Shown here in pieces: positions 1-9,900 of a stretch of DNA of 64,000 nucleotides. Origin of the DNA: Pseudolysinimonas kribbensis (lineage in GTDB: Bacteria > Actinomycetota > Actinomycetes > Actinomycetales > Microbacteriaceae); assembly GCF_030161895.1 (NCBI RefSeq), contig NZ_BSVB01000001.1:2418001-2482000 (forward strand), given 5' to 3'. The stretch's first letter is position 1, and every line of letters starts with the position of its first letter. The position numbers and the translations under genes are program-made. The notes below the pieces were generated by a model. It saw nothing but the letters and a program-made list of their open reading frames with translations, was not told where the DNA came from and made no database searches.

Positions 1-481
1 ACGGCCGGCACTGCCGTCGACGACGCCCGTGTACACGCCGTTCATCTGGCTGATCGTCTTCCTGCCGGTGCTGTCGAGCCTCACGCTGTTCCTGTACCGG
101 CCGAGCTTCCGGCTGACGGAGATCGGCGGGGTTCAGACGGTGGACCCGGGTTCGATCTTCACGCCGGGCTACGTCGCCATCCTCCTCATCGGCATGCTCA
201 TCTACGCGCTGGCCATCGTGTTCGCGGCCCTCGACCACCGGGCCCTCGTGCGCGCGGGCGTCGTGCGTCCGTTCCATTGGGCGTTCGCGTTCCTCGGCGT
301 CGTGTACACGATCGGGCGGTCGGTCGTCGTGCATCAGGTCGCGCGGCCGCGTGGTCTCGCGCCGATCTGGGTGACGATCGGCGTCATCGTGCTCAACATC
401 GTCATCGGGGTCGTCTGGGGCATCGTGCTCACCGCTCAGCTCACGTCGCAGCTCACGAGCCTGCCGGGCCTCAGCACCTAG
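1..481 (+). CDS. C-terminal part of a DUF2510-type membrane protein (5' end outside window)
   Basis: The reading frame is open from the first bases of the window to a TAG stop, so only the C-terminal part is seen. It starts around PSTTPVYTPFIWLIVFLPVL, and a GTG inside it should not be taken as the start. Three or four hydrophobic segments are visible: WLIVFLPVLSSLTLFL, GYVAILLIGMLIYALAIVFAAL, FHWAFAFLGVVYTIG and IWVTIGVIVLNIVIGVVWGIVLTAQL. A proline-rich linker running into a membrane anchor of this kind is typical of actinobacterial proteins that carry an N-terminal DUF2510 domain (a small WYPDP...RWWDG domain). That domain itself is not in view, so the family call is an inference. Role unknown. 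Confidence 0.6.
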   Translation, partial: RPALPSTTPVYTPFIWLIVFLPVLSSLTLFLYRPSFRLTEIGGVQTVDPGSIFTPGYVAILLIGMLIYALAIVFAALDHRALVRAGVVRPFHWAFAFLGVVYTIGRSVVVHQVARPRGLAPIWVTIGVIVLNIVIGVVWGIVLTAQLTSQLTSLPGLST

Positions 482-515
482 ACCCGGGCCGTCGCACGTC
501 GCACGGGTGCGGGGG

Positions 516-545
516 TGACGTGACCGGTCACGTACCCGCTATCGT
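516..545 (+). promoter_or_regulatory. Candidate gal operon promoter with a 16-bp palindromic operator
   Basis: Positions 518-533 read ACGTGACCGGTCACGT, a perfect 16-bp palindrome. It is followed directly by a -10-like hexamer TATCGT (540-545), and a weak -35-like GTGACG lies at its left edge. The galT GTG start at 552 is only 6 bases after the -10 box, so the transcript would be leaderless or nearly so. A repressor bound to the palindrome would sit between the -35 and -10 elements. No regulator gene adjoins it. The palindrome is seen directly; promoter function is inferred. Confidence 0.55.
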
Positions 546-551
546 CGGGGA

Positions 552-1636
552 GTGGCCACCGGCATCCTGCAGCGCGCCGCTCGTCTCGCCGACGGGCGCG
601 AGCTGATCTACTTCGACGACGCGGACACCGTTCTCGGCCCCGAGCGACGCATCGACGAGCGCCTGCTCGATCCGCGACCGGCGACCGCGACCATGCGGCA
701 GGACGTGCTGACCGGCGACTGGATCTCGATCGCCGCCGCCCGGCAGAACCGCGTGGTCCTGCCGCCGGCGGAGGCCGATCCGCTCGCCCCGCAGACGCCC
801 ACCAATCCCAGCGAGATCCCCGATCGCTACGACGTCGCCGTGTTCGAGAACCGCTCGCCGTCGTTCGGCCCGGACCTCGGGGTCGCCGACCTCGCGGGCG
901 TCGGCTTCGAGCGCACCGCACCCGCGTACGGACGCTGCGAGGTCGTGTGCTTCAGCCCCGAGACGACGGGGTCGTTCGCGACGCAGACCCCGAGTCGCGC
1001 GCGCACCGTCATCGAGGCGTGGGCCGAGCGCACGGCCGCGCTGTCGGCACTGGAGGGCGTCGAGCAGGTCTTCCCGTTCGAGAACCGCGGGGAGGCGATC
1101 GGCGTCACCCTGCACCATCCGCACGGGCAGATCTACGCCTATCCCTATGTCACCCCGCGCATGCAGCGCACGCTCGCGGCCGCCGCGGCGGCGGGCGGCG
1201 ACCTGTTCGGCGGCGTGCTCGAGCACGAGCGCGCGGGGGAGCGGGTCGTGCTGGCGGGGAGCACTGGACCGCCTTCGTGCCCTTCGCCGCTCGCTGGCCC
1301 CTCGAGGTCCACCTGCTGCCGCATCGTCACGTGCCCGACTTCGCCGCGACCACCGACGACGAGCGCGACGAGCTCGCCCACCTGTACCTGCGCCTGCTGC
1401 GCGGCATCGACGCGCTCTACGACACCCCCACGCCGTACATCGCCGGCTGGCACCAGGCACCGGTGCATGACGGGAGGGACGCCATCCGGCTGCACCTCGA
1501 ACTCACCTCGCCGCGCCGCGCCGCCGACAAGCTCAAGTACCTCGCCGGCTCCGAGTCGGCGATGGGCGCGTGGATCGGCGACGTCGTACCGGAGCGGCAG
1601 GCCGAGCTGATCCGGAAGGCGATCCAGACCGTATGA
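552..1636 (+). CDS. galT: Galactose-1-phosphate uridylyltransferase GalT (one frame break near 1256-1259)
   Basis: Leloir pathway enzyme that transfers UMP from UDP-glucose to galactose-1-phosphate. About 361 aa after restoration, close to the usual family length. The uridylylation-site motif HHPHGQIY lies near residue 187. Reading from the GTG at 552 is good up to GERVVLAG, then breaks at 1256-1259, where GCGGGGAGCAC should most simply be GCGGGCGAGCAC. In the next frame the protein continues as GEHWTAFVPFAARWPLEVHLLPHRH, a conserved GalT stretch, to the stop at 1634-1636. The stop overlaps the galK ATG by 4 bases. There is no Shine-Dalgarno sequence, consistent with a leaderless start. The break matches the recurrent GGGCG to GGGG pattern in this window, so I read the gene as intact. 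Confidence 0.93.
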
Positions 1637-2832
1637 GCGACATGCGCGACGACGTGCGGGAGCTGTTCCGCGCCCTGACCGGCCGCGAGGTCGACGGCCT
1701 CTGGTCGGCGCCGGGGCGGGTCAACCTGATCGGCGAGCACACCGACTACAACGGCGGCTTCGTGCTGCCGTTCGCGATCGACCGGCGCACCGTGGCCGCG
1801 GTCGGCGTGCGCGACGACGACCGCATCCGGGTGGCGAGCACCTTCGCGCCCGACGAGCCGTGGATCGAGTCGTCGCTCCCGGACCTGGATGCCGTGCGAG
1901 CGGCCGGCGACGAGGGCGACTGGGCGCGGTATCCGCTCGGGATCGCGTGGGCGCTCGGCCAGGACGTCGCCGGGCCGCGGGGCGCCGACCTCCGGGCGGT
2001 CCCCGGCGTGGACATCCTCATCGACTCGACCGTGCCGAGCGGTGCGGGACTCTCCTCGTCGGCCGCCATCGAGTGCGCCGTCGCGGTCGCGCTGAACGAC
2101 CTGTGGCGGCTGGGGCTCGATCGGCCGGCGCTCGCGAAGGCCGGGCAGCGCTCGGAGAACGACTTCGTCGGCGCGCCCACCGGCATCCTGGACCAGTCGG
2201 CGTCGATGCTCGGCCGGCGCGACCACGCGGTGTTCCTCGACTGCCGCTCGCTGCAGGTGGAGATCGTGCCGCTCGGGTTCGAGCAGGCGGGCCTCAGCGT
2301 GCTCGTGATCGACACCGGGCAGGCGCACGAGCACGCGAACGGCGACTACCGCGACCGGCGCGAGGCCTGCGAACGGGGCGCGCGCGAGCTGGGCGTCGTG
2401 GCCCTGCGCGACGTCGGCGTCGGCGACCTCGACCGCGCGCGATCGGTGCTCGACGACGTGACGTTCCGCCGGGTGCGGCACGTCGTCACCGAGGACGCCC
2501 GGGTGCTCGAGACGGTGCGGCTGCTGCGCGAGGAGGGTCCGCGCTCGATCGGGGCGGCCCTCGACGCCTCCCACGCGTCGATGCGCGACGACTTCGAGAT
2601 CACGACGCCGCAGCTCGACCTCGCGGTCGAGACGGCCCGCGACGCGGGGGCCCTCGGTGCCCGGATGACGGGCGGCGGCTTCGGCGGATCCGCGATCGCG
2701 CTCGTGCCCGACGAACTGCTCTCCCAGGTGCGGGTCGCCGTCGACGGCGCGTTCGCCGAGCACGGCTACGGCCAGCCGGACGCCTTCGTGGTGCGCCCCT
2801 CCGACGGCGCGACCCGCGAGCCCGACGCCTGA
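1633..2832 (+). CDS. galK: Galactokinase GalK
   Basis: Cytosolic GHMP-family kinase that phosphorylates galactose to galactose-1-phosphate, the GalT substrate. 399 aa and uninterrupted. The galactokinase signature is near residues 28-42 (GRVNLIGEHTDYNGG). The ATP-binding GHMP motif PSGAGLSSSAA is near residue 135, the catalytic Asp region GAPTGILDQSAS near 182, and the C-terminal GARMTGGGFGGSAIAL near 340. The ATG overlaps the galT stop by 4 bases, so the two are translationally coupled. A frame-extended start at 1570 would run through galT and is rejected. No galE or galactose transporter is adjacent. Confidence 0.96.
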   Translation: MSDMRDDVRELFRALTGREVDGLWSAPGRVNLIGEHTDYNGGFVLPFAIDRRTVAAVGVRDDDRIRVASTFAPDEPWIESSLPDLDAVRAAGDEGDWARYPLGIAWALGQDVAGPRGADLRAVPGVDILIDSTVPSGAGLSSSAAIECAVAVALNDLWRLGLDRPALAKAGQRSENDFVGAPTGILDQSASMLGRRDHAVFLDCRSLQVEIVPLGFEQAGLSVLVIDTGQAHEHANGDYRDRREACERGARELGVVALRDVGVGDLDRARSVLDDVTFRRVRHVVTEDARVLETVRLLREEGPRSIGAALDASHASMRDDFEITTPQLDLAVETARDAGALGARMTGGGFGGSAIALVPDELLSQVRVAVDGAFAEHGYGQPDAFVVRPSDGATREPDA

Positions 2833-2872
2833 CGGCCGCGCGTCCGCCGGCCGCGCCCTCGCCCCGACCGAC

Positions 2873-2958
2873 TTCCGAAATGCAGGAGATCGGCGCTCTT
2901 CGGTGCCCGCGGCATCCGGGGTCACGGCGCACCCGCGCGCGGCTCCTGCATTTCGGAA
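2873..2958. repeat. Intergenic 16-bp perfect inverted repeat with 54-nt spacer
   Basis: TTCCGAAATGCAGGAG (2873-2888) and its exact reverse complement CTCCTGCATTTCGGAA (2943-2958) flank a 54-nt spacer. It lies between convergent galK and the hydrolase gene. No T-tract follows, so it is not a classical terminator, although the folded RNA could still end transcription. Its build resembles the structures at 5943-5995 and 39775-39822, so it may belong to a family of small mobile hairpins. Confidence 0.7.
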
Positions 2959-3010
2959 CACAACCGATCGCGCGGGGACCGATCGCAGGCCGTGGCGTTC
3001 GCGCGGAACG

Positions 3011-4031
3011 TCAGCCGGTGACCCGGGCGAGGAACGCCAGGGTGTCGTCGAGCGAGGTCTGCGCCTCGGGGAGTCGAGCTGGAACTGGTACTCGTGCGGC
3101 AGCGCCGGGGTGTGCGACGCGGGGTAGAACCGGGTCGTCACGTCGACGCCCGCCCGCTGCAGCGTCTGCGACATCGGGATCGACTCGATCCAGGTGAGCC
3201 CGTCGCCGTTGCCGCCCGAGATGTACGTCGCCGGGAAGTCGGAGGTGACGAAGTCGATGGTCGACATCGTCGTGCCCTCGTAGCTCGACGACCAGCTCTT
3301 AGTGCCGGTGTACGCCCAGAGCGCCACTTTGAAGCCCCAGGCGGCGATGCCATCGAGGTCCGCCATCCGGCGCAGGTCGTAGACGCCGCACTGCAGCACC
3401 GTGCCGACGAGCTGATGGGGCTGCAGCGCCGGCGTGATGCCGAGCAGGTGCGCGTAGTCGGGATTGGTGGTGAGCACGTCGAGCTGGCTGGCGAGCTGCG
3501 CGCCCGCCGAGTCGCCCGCGAGCACGATGCGGTCGGGATCGACGCGCAGCTCGGCCGCGTGCCGCTGGATGTAGGCCAGGGCGTCGTTGAGCTGGCCGAC
3601 CGCGGTCGGGTAGACGGCCTCCGGCGCGATCGTGTAGTTGAGGCCGATGGTCGTGTAGCCGTGCGCCGCCAGGATGCGCAGGTACGGGTCGACGTTCTCC
3701 TTCGCCCCGGAGATCCACGCGCCGCCGTGAACCCAGACGACGGTCGGCAGCGCGCCGCCCCCGCCCTGGGGGCTGAACGCGTCGAGCGTCGTGTTGCCGC
3801 CGGCCGACCCGTCGCCGTACTGCACGTCGAGCGTGGCCGTGACCGGGGTGGACGACTGGTGCCGGTTGAGTTCGGCGACGGTGGCATCCGCGCCCTTCTC
3901 GAAGACGGATCGGATGAGCAGGGCCGACGGCCACGGCGTGGACGTGGTCACGATCGAAACGATCGCCGCGACCGCGGCGACTCCCCGAGCGTCCAGCCCA
4001 GCCGCCGCAGCCCGCGGTGGCGAGTGGTCAT
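3011..4031 (-). CDS. Alpha/beta hydrolase (BD-FAE/esterase-lipase type), two frame breaks
   Basis: Probable carboxylesterase or lipase of the hormone-sensitive-lipase/BD-FAE type, substrate unknown. About 340 aa after restoration. An N-terminal hydrophobic segment (GVAAVAAIVSIVTT) suggests membrane anchoring or export. The oxyanion motif VWVHGGAWISG is near residue 98, the nucleophile elbow AGDSAGAQLA near 172, and a C-terminal His occurs in SHTPALPHEYQF. Two breaks interrupt it: CCCC at 3983-3986 near the N-terminus (restored TLGRVAAVAAIV) and GGGG at 3068-3071 near the C-terminus (restored DSPEAQTSLDDTLAFLARVTG). Both are fixed by one C in a GGGCG context. The ATG at 4029-4031 is chosen because TTRHRGLRRLGWT leads into the hydrophobic segment. 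Divergent from the aldo-keto reductase at 4104. Confidence 0.82.
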
Positions 4032-4103
4032 GCGCCGACTGTATCGGCTGGGTACTGCTCGGGCGTTTTGTTGTCGCCCACCCCAAATACCTAGAGTCAG
4101 GAT

Positions 4104-4961
4104 ATGCAGACACGGAACATCGGTCAGGTCGCCGTCGGCGCGATCGGCCTCGGCGGCATGCCGATGTCGATCGAGGGACGCCCCGACGAGACGCGGTCCA
4201 TCGAGACGATTCACGCGGCCCTCGACGCGGGCGTGACCCTCATCGACACGGCGGACGCCTACACGCTCGCCGGCGACGAGCAGGGACACAACGAGGAGCT
4301 CATCGCGAAGGCGCTGCGCGAGTATGGCGGCGACACCTCGGGGGTGCTCGTCGCCACGAAGGGCGGCCACCTTCGGCCCGAGCCCGGACCGTGGGCGAAG
4401 AACGGCGACCCCGACTACCTGAAGCAGGCCGCGAAGGCCTCGGCGAAGCGGCTCGGCGTCGAGGCGATCGGGCTGTACCAGTTCCACCGGCCCGACGAGA
4501 CCGTGCCGTATGCCGACTCGGTCGGGGCGCTCGCCGACCTGCTCGATGAGGGCGTCATCCGGATGGCCGGCATCTCGAACGCCGACCCGCAGCAGATCCG
4601 CCTCGCGCAGGAGGTGCTCGGCGGCCGCCTCGTCTCGGTGCAGAACCAGTTCTCGCCGAAGTTCCGCTCGAGCCTGCCCGAGCTCGAACTGTGCGCCGAG
4701 CTCGGCATCGCATTCCTGCCGTGGAGCCCGCTCGGCGGCATCGCCCGCGCAGCGGACCTCGGCGGCAGCGGCGCGGCGTTCGAGAAGGTCGCCGAGGCGC
4801 GCGGGGTGAGCCCGCAGCGCGTCGCGCTCGCCTGGGAGCTCGCGCTCGCGCCCGTCGTCATCCCGATCCCGGGTGCGTCGCGGCCCGCCTCGATCCAGGA
4901 TTCCGTGCAGGCGGCCGAGCTCGAGCTCACCGCCGAGGAGATGAAGGAGCTGTCCGCATGA
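4104..4961 (+). CDS. Aldo/keto reductase
   Basis: NADPH-dependent oxidoreductase of the AKR TIM-barrel family, 285 aa, substrate unknown. Visible: the N-terminal GLGGMPMS; DTADAYTLAGDEQGHNEELI carrying the catalytic Asp/Tyr; ATKGG with the Lys; and YQFHRPDETVPY with the active-site His. The C-terminal IPGASRPASIQDS is a cofactor-binding loop. A -10-like TAGAGT lies about 10 bases before the ATG, so the start may be nearly leaderless. The stop overlaps the ATG of a second aldo/keto reductase, so the two are co-transcribed paralogues. Confidence 0.9.
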   Translation: MQTRNIGQVAVGAIGLGGMPMSIEGRPDETRSIETIHAALDAGVTLIDTADAYTLAGDEQGHNEELIAKALREYGGDTSGVLVATKGGHLRPEPGPWAKNGDPDYLKQAAKASAKRLGVEAIGLYQFHRPDETVPYADSVGALADLLDEGVIRMAGISNADPQQIRLAQEVLGGRLVSVQNQFSPKFRSSLPELELCAELGIAFLPWSPLGGIARAADLGGSGAAFEKVAEARGVSPQRVALAWELALAPVVIPIPGASRPASIQDSVQAAELELTAEEMKELSA

Positions 4962-5938
4962 GCGAGCCGAGGAGGGCGCGGCTCGGCCGCACCGACATGG
5001 AGATCACGCGCGTCGGCTTCGGCGCGTGGGCGATCGGGGGCGGCGGCTGGGCCAACGCCTGGGGCGCGCAGGACGACGACGAGTCGGTCGCCGCCATCCG
5101 GCATGCGGTCGAGCGCGGCGTCAACTGGATCGACACGGCTGCGATCTACGGGCACGGCCACTCCGAGGATATGACCGCCCGGGCGCTCAAGGACATCCCG
5201 GAGGCCGACCGTCCGCTGGTCTTCACCAAGGGCGGCCTCGGCTGGAACGACGAGGACCACATGGAGGCGTCGAGGCGCCGAGGGGATCCGGCGTCGATCC
5301 GGCAGGACGTGGAGGACTCGCTGCGCCGGCTCGGGGTCGAGCGCATCGACCTGTTCCAGATGCACTGGCCCGCCGACGACGGCTCGGAGGTCGAGGACTA
5401 CTGGAACATGTTCGCGCAGCTGAAGGAGGCGGGCAAGCTCCGGGCGATCGGGCTGTCGAACCACGGCATCCCGGCCCTCGAGCGCGCCGAGGCGATCGCG
5501 CACGTCGACAGCCTGCAGCCCCCGTTCTCGGCGATCCGCCCCGACGCCGCGACGGACGGCCTGCTCGACTGGTGCGCCGACCACGAGACCGGCGTCATCG
5601 TCTACAGCCCGATGGGCTCCGGCCTCCTGACCGGCGCGATGACCGCCGAGCGGGTCGCGGCGATGCCCGACGACGACTGGCGCCGGCGCAGCCCGGAGTT
5701 CACCACCCACCTCGATCGCAACCTCGCGACGGGCGCGGCCCTCGCACGGGTCGCCGAGCGACACGGCGTCTCGCAGGCGTCGGCGGCGGTCGCGTGGACG
5801 CTCGGCTTCCGTGGCGTGACCGCGGCGATCGTCGGGGCGCGCACGCCCGCGCAGATCGACGGCTGGATCGACGGCGGCTCGGTGGAGCTCACGGCGGAGG
5901 ACTACGCGGACGTCGGCTCCGCGATCCCGCGCGCCTGA
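4958..5938 (+). CDS. Aldo/keto reductase, second paralogue
   Basis: AKR-family NADPH-dependent oxidoreductase, 326 aa. Motifs: GFGAWAIGGGGWANAWG at the N-terminus, NWIDTAAIYGHGHSED with the catalytic Asp and Tyr, FTKGG with the catalytic Lys, LFQMHWPADDG with the His, and the C-terminal AAIVGARTPAQIDGW loop. It begins with ATG overlapping the previous stop by 4 bases. The WIDTAAIYG...SE layout is like AKRs acting on sugars, inositol or aldehydes, but the substrate cannot be read from the sequence. Confidence 0.9.
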   Translation: MSEPRRARLGRTDMEITRVGFGAWAIGGGGWANAWGAQDDDESVAAIRHAVERGVNWIDTAAIYGHGHSEDMTARALKDIPEADRPLVFTKGGLGWNDEDHMEASRRRGDPASIRQDVEDSLRRLGVERIDLFQMHWPADDGSEVEDYWNMFAQLKEAGKLRAIGLSNHGIPALERAEAIAHVDSLQPPFSAIRPDAATDGLLDWCADHETGVIVYSPMGSGLLTGAMTAERVAAMPDDDWRRRSPEFTTHLDRNLATGAALARVAERHGVSQASAAVAWTLGFRGVTAAIVGARTPAQIDGWIDGGSVELTAEDYADVGSAIPRA

Positions 5939-5942
5939 ATCC

Positions 5943-5995
5943 ATCTGACGCGAATGCCCCGTGTCTCGGCGTCAGATGCGGCATTCGCGTCAGAT
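5943..5995. repeat. Intergenic 16-bp perfect inverted repeat with 21-nt loop
   Basis: ATCTGACGCGAATGCC (5943-5958) pairs exactly with GGCATTCGCGTCAGAT (5980-5995). The loop carries one more copy of GCGTCAGATGC (5970-5979 region), so half of the right arm is duplicated. It fills the gap between two co-directional genes. The element at 39775-39822 shares the TGAC..CAGATG core. It could attenuate transcription or be a REP-like element. Confidence 0.7.
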
Positions 5996-6025
5996 GCATA
6001 TGCAGCACCGCGTAGCGTCGAGGAC

Positions 6026-6819
6026 ATGGATCTCCAGCTCACCGGCAAGCGCGCGCTCATCTCGGGCGGCGGCAAGGGCATCGGGCTCGCGGTGGCGCGC
6101 GCCCTCGTCGCCGAGGGGTCGCGGTCGCGCTCTCCGCGCGCGGGGAGGGCGTCACCGAGGTCGCGGCCGCGCTCGCAGCCGAGACCGGCGGCCGCGTCAT
6201 CGGCGTGCGCGCCGACACCCACGACGACGCCTCGGTGCGGGCCGCCGTCGCCGAGGTGGTGGCGCAGCTCGGCGGGGTCGACATCCTGGTCAACACCGCC
6301 GCCGCGCCCTGGAAGCCGGGCCAGCGCACCTCCACCATCGAGGTGACCGACGAGCAGATGCGCGAGCACTTCGAGGTCAAGGCCCTCGGCTACCTCCGGA
6401 TGGCCCGGGCGGCCGCCCCGCACATGATCGACGCCGGCTGGGGCCGCATCATCAACGTCAGCGGACTCGGCGCGCGGCACGCCGGTTCGGCCGTGCAGAC
6501 CGTGCGCAACGTCGCCGTCTCGGCCATCACCAAGAACCTCGCCGACGATCTGGGGCAGCACGGCATCAACGTGACCGTCGTGCACCCCGGGATGACCCGC
6601 ACCGACGCCGTCGCCGACCTCGTGGCGGAGCGGGCACGGGCCGAGGGCCTGAGCGACGACGAGATGGGTGCGCGCATGGCGCACAACAGCATCCACCGCC
6701 TCGTCGACGCGAGCGAGGTGGCCGATGTCATCGCGTTCCTCGCCTCGCCGCGCAGCATCGCCATCACGGGAGACGCGATCGCCGCCGGCGGCGGGGATCC
6801 CGGGGTCGTCGCGTACTGA
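6026..6819 (+). CDS. SDR-fold oxidoreductase with an atypical active site (one frame break at 6115-6118)
   Basis: Short-chain dehydrogenase/reductase fold, about 264 aa. The N-terminal cofactor motif ALISGGGKGIG is intact and a VDILVNTAAA motif (NNAG equivalent) follows. After the catalytic Ser region (IINVSGLGARHAG) the usual YxxxK is replaced by QTVRNVAVSAITKNLADDL, so the general-base Tyr and the Lys are absent at the expected spacing. Either the chemistry differs or the protein is not a classical dehydrogenase. The frame breaks at 6115-6118, where GAGGGGTCGC restores to GAGGGCGTCGC and gives VAEGVAVALSARGEG. The ATG at 6026 follows a weak AGGA. The C-terminus IAITGDAIAAGGGDPGVVAY is typical of the fold. 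Confidence 0.82.
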
Positions 6820-6917
6820 GCGGCATCGCGCGAAACCCCGGCCCGCTCCCCGGAAATACGGGGCGACCGCCCTATCGTGGCGGTGTGTGGCCGGCCAATC
6901 GACGGGATGAGATCGAC

Positions 6918-9900
6918 ATGACCGATGTCGACGCGCCCGACCCGGACGCGACAGGCACTCTCGATGGCGTCGACCGCATCGACGAGATCGACGGGATGCG
7001 CGTCGAGGTCCGCGGCAGACCGAGCCCGACGCGCCTGCGCGGCACGGCGGAGCTGGAGTCCTCGCGCGCGGCCTGGCGCGCCGAGCTCGAGCGGGTCGGC
7101 GGCACCTCGCCGCTGCTGCACCTGGTCGACGACCCCGCCGCGCGCATCGAGCTCTCGACGACGCACCCCGGCGGCCTCGCCCGATTCATCACGGGTCAGG
7201 CGACGCTGCTGTCGCAGCTGATCCGCGACGAGATCGCCCTGCGCGCCGCCCGCATCGCGGCCGACCGGATCGCCGCCAAGAATCTGGAGCTCGCCAGCAC
7301 CCGCGGCATCGATGCCGTGCAGCTCGGCATCGGGATCGCCGAGTGGGAGCACGAGGGCGAGGACTTCACGGCTCCCGTCCTGCTGCGCCCGCTCGCCATC
7401 CGGCGCCTCGGCCGCGACTTCGAGATCCGGCTCCGCGGGCCGGCGGCCCTCAACCCGGCTCTCGCGGCCGCCCTGCAGAAGCAGTTCGGCATCACCCTCG
7501 ACCCGGCCGCCTTCGTCGCGCTCACCGACGCCGACGGCGCGTTCAAGCCGAACGCCGTCATCGACCAGCTCCGCGCGCTCACCGGGCACCTGGCCGGCTT
7601 CGCGGTGGCGCCGCGCCTCGTCGTGGCGCCGTTCGCCGAGGTCGCGCCGCGCCTCGTCGCCGACGCCGCGCCGCTGGATCACCCGCTGCTCGACGCGCTC
7701 GCGGGCAGCGGCTCGGCCGGCTGGGCCACTCAGCAGGCGTACTCGGCGGTCGAGCCGGTCGATCCCGACCACCGCGACCCCTCGACCGACCGGCTGCTGC
7801 TCGACGCCGACGCCGAGCAGGAGAACGTCGTCGCCCAGATCGCGGCCGGCAACTCGCTCGTCGTCAAGACCATGCCCGGCACCGGCGCCACGCAGACCGT
7901 CGTCAACGCGCTCGGCGCCCTCGTGAGCCAGAACAAGCGCGTGCTCGTCGTCGGACCGCGCCGGGCGAGCCTGCGCGGCATCGCGCAGCGCTTCGCCGAC
8001 ATCGGGCTCGGCTCCCTCGCCGTGACGCCCGCCGGCCTGCGCAAGGACCTCGTGCGCGCCATCTCGCGCCACGAGCGTGCCGCCCTCCCGCAGCTCGGCG
8101 ACGTCGACGACGCGCTCGTGCGCCTGCGCGGTGTGCTGCTGGACTACCGCGCCGCGCTCTCCCGCGCCGACGACGTGCTCGGGATCTCGGTGTTCGACTG
8201 CGTCACCGAGCTCTCACGGCTCGCGCTGCTGCCGACCCCGCCCTCGACGAGCGCGCGGCTGGACCGGGCGACCGTCGAGCGCATCGCCGGCGACCGCGGA
8301 GATATCGCGCGCACGATGATCGAGGCGGCCCAGCTCGGCCAGTTCCGCTACGGGCCGGGCGACTCGCCCTGGTACGGCGCGCAGTTCGCGAGCGGCGAGG
8401 CCGCCCATCAGGCCCACGCCCTCGCTCAGCGGCTCTCGGGCACGGAGCTGCCGCGCCTGCTCGCCCGCGCCCAGGAACTGATCGGGTCGACCCGGATGCG
8501 GCCCTTCGAGACGGTCGCGGAGCTGGGCGTCTACCTGCGCCTGCTCACCGACATCCGCGACACCCTGGATCGCTTCCTGCCCTCCGTGTTCGACCGCTCG
8601 GTGAGCGAGCTCATCGTCGCCACCGGCGCGAAGCGCGAGCACCCGGAGATGTCGTCGGGCGACCGCCGGCGGCTGCGCAAGCTCGCCCGCGAGTACGTGC
8701 GGCCGGGCATGCACGTGGGCGACCTGCACGAGGCGCTCACGCGCGTGCAGCAGCAGCGCATCCTGTGGCAGCGCTTCGTCGCCGCCGGCGTCGTGCCCGA
8801 GGTGCCGACCGGGATCTCGGATGTCGCGGTCGCCTGGCAGCAGGTCGCGGCCGATCTCGCGACCCTCGACGCGCCGCTACGGCACACCGCCCGCGACCAG
8901 CAGCTCGAGAATCTGCCGCTGCCGCGCCTCGGCGCCCTGCTGGCCTCGCTGGCGGAGCCGAGCGACGTGCTGCAGAACCTGCAGGAGCGCAGCGCGCTGC
9001 TCGACAAGCTCCGCGACCTCGACCCGCTGCTCACCGATCTCGCCGCGCGCCACGTGCCCGAGCACCAGGTCGCGGCCGAGCTCGAGCTCGCCTGGTGGCG
9101 TTCCGCGCTCGACGCCCTGCTCGCGGCCGACCGGGCTCTGCTCGGGGCCAAGGCCGATGTGCTCGAGCGGCTGGAGGCCGACTTCCGTCTGGTCGACGAG
9201 GCGCATGCCGCCGGCAGCGCCCAGCAGCTCGCGTGGCAGCTCGCCGAGAACTGGAAGATCGGCCTCGTCGACTGGCCCGACGAGGCGACCGCGCTGCGGG
9301 AGCTGCTCAAGACCGATCGGGCGAGCGCGGCCACGCTGCAGCACCTCGCGCCGCACCTCGCGCGCACCGTCGCCCCCGTCTGGCTCGCCTCGCCGTACGA
9401 GCTGGACCGCATCTCCGACACGATGACGTTCGACACAGTCGTGATCCTCGATGCGGGGGCGACCACGATCTCCGAGAACGTGGGCGCCATCCGGCGGGCC
9501 CGCCAGGTGGTCGCGTTCGGCGATCCGGTGACGCAGACGCCGTCCGCGTTCGCGCTGCGGCTCGGAACCGCCCAGGAACTGCCGGTCGAGCTCGATGCGC
9601 GAACGCTGGATGAGCTGCACGGCCGCTCGGCGCTGGCGCAGCTGGCCGGCATCCTGCCCACCCTCTCGCTCACCCGCAGCTACCGGGCGGGCGGGGAGGA
9701 CCTCGCCGAGCTCGTCAACCGCCGCTTCTACGGCGGCCGCATCGACTCGCTGCCCTGGGCCGGGTCCTTCCTCGGCCACGGCAGCCTCGTGCTCGACTAC
9801 GTCGAGAACGGCACCGGCATGCCCGACCCCTCCGGCGGAGTGGAGAGCGTCGACGCCGAGGTGGATCGCGTGCTCACCCTCGTCGAGGAGCATGCGGCCG

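Noticed and set aside
1417-4113. Open frame of 898 codons on the minus strand over the galTK genes
   Set aside because: Only its first part (the hydrolase, 3011-4031) has protein-like content. The rest mirrors galT and galK and comes from high GC plus a lost base.
6390-8072. 560-codon minus-strand open frame
   Set aside because: Composition is arginine/glycine/aspartate-rich without motifs, and it is the shadow of the SDR and helicase-like genes.
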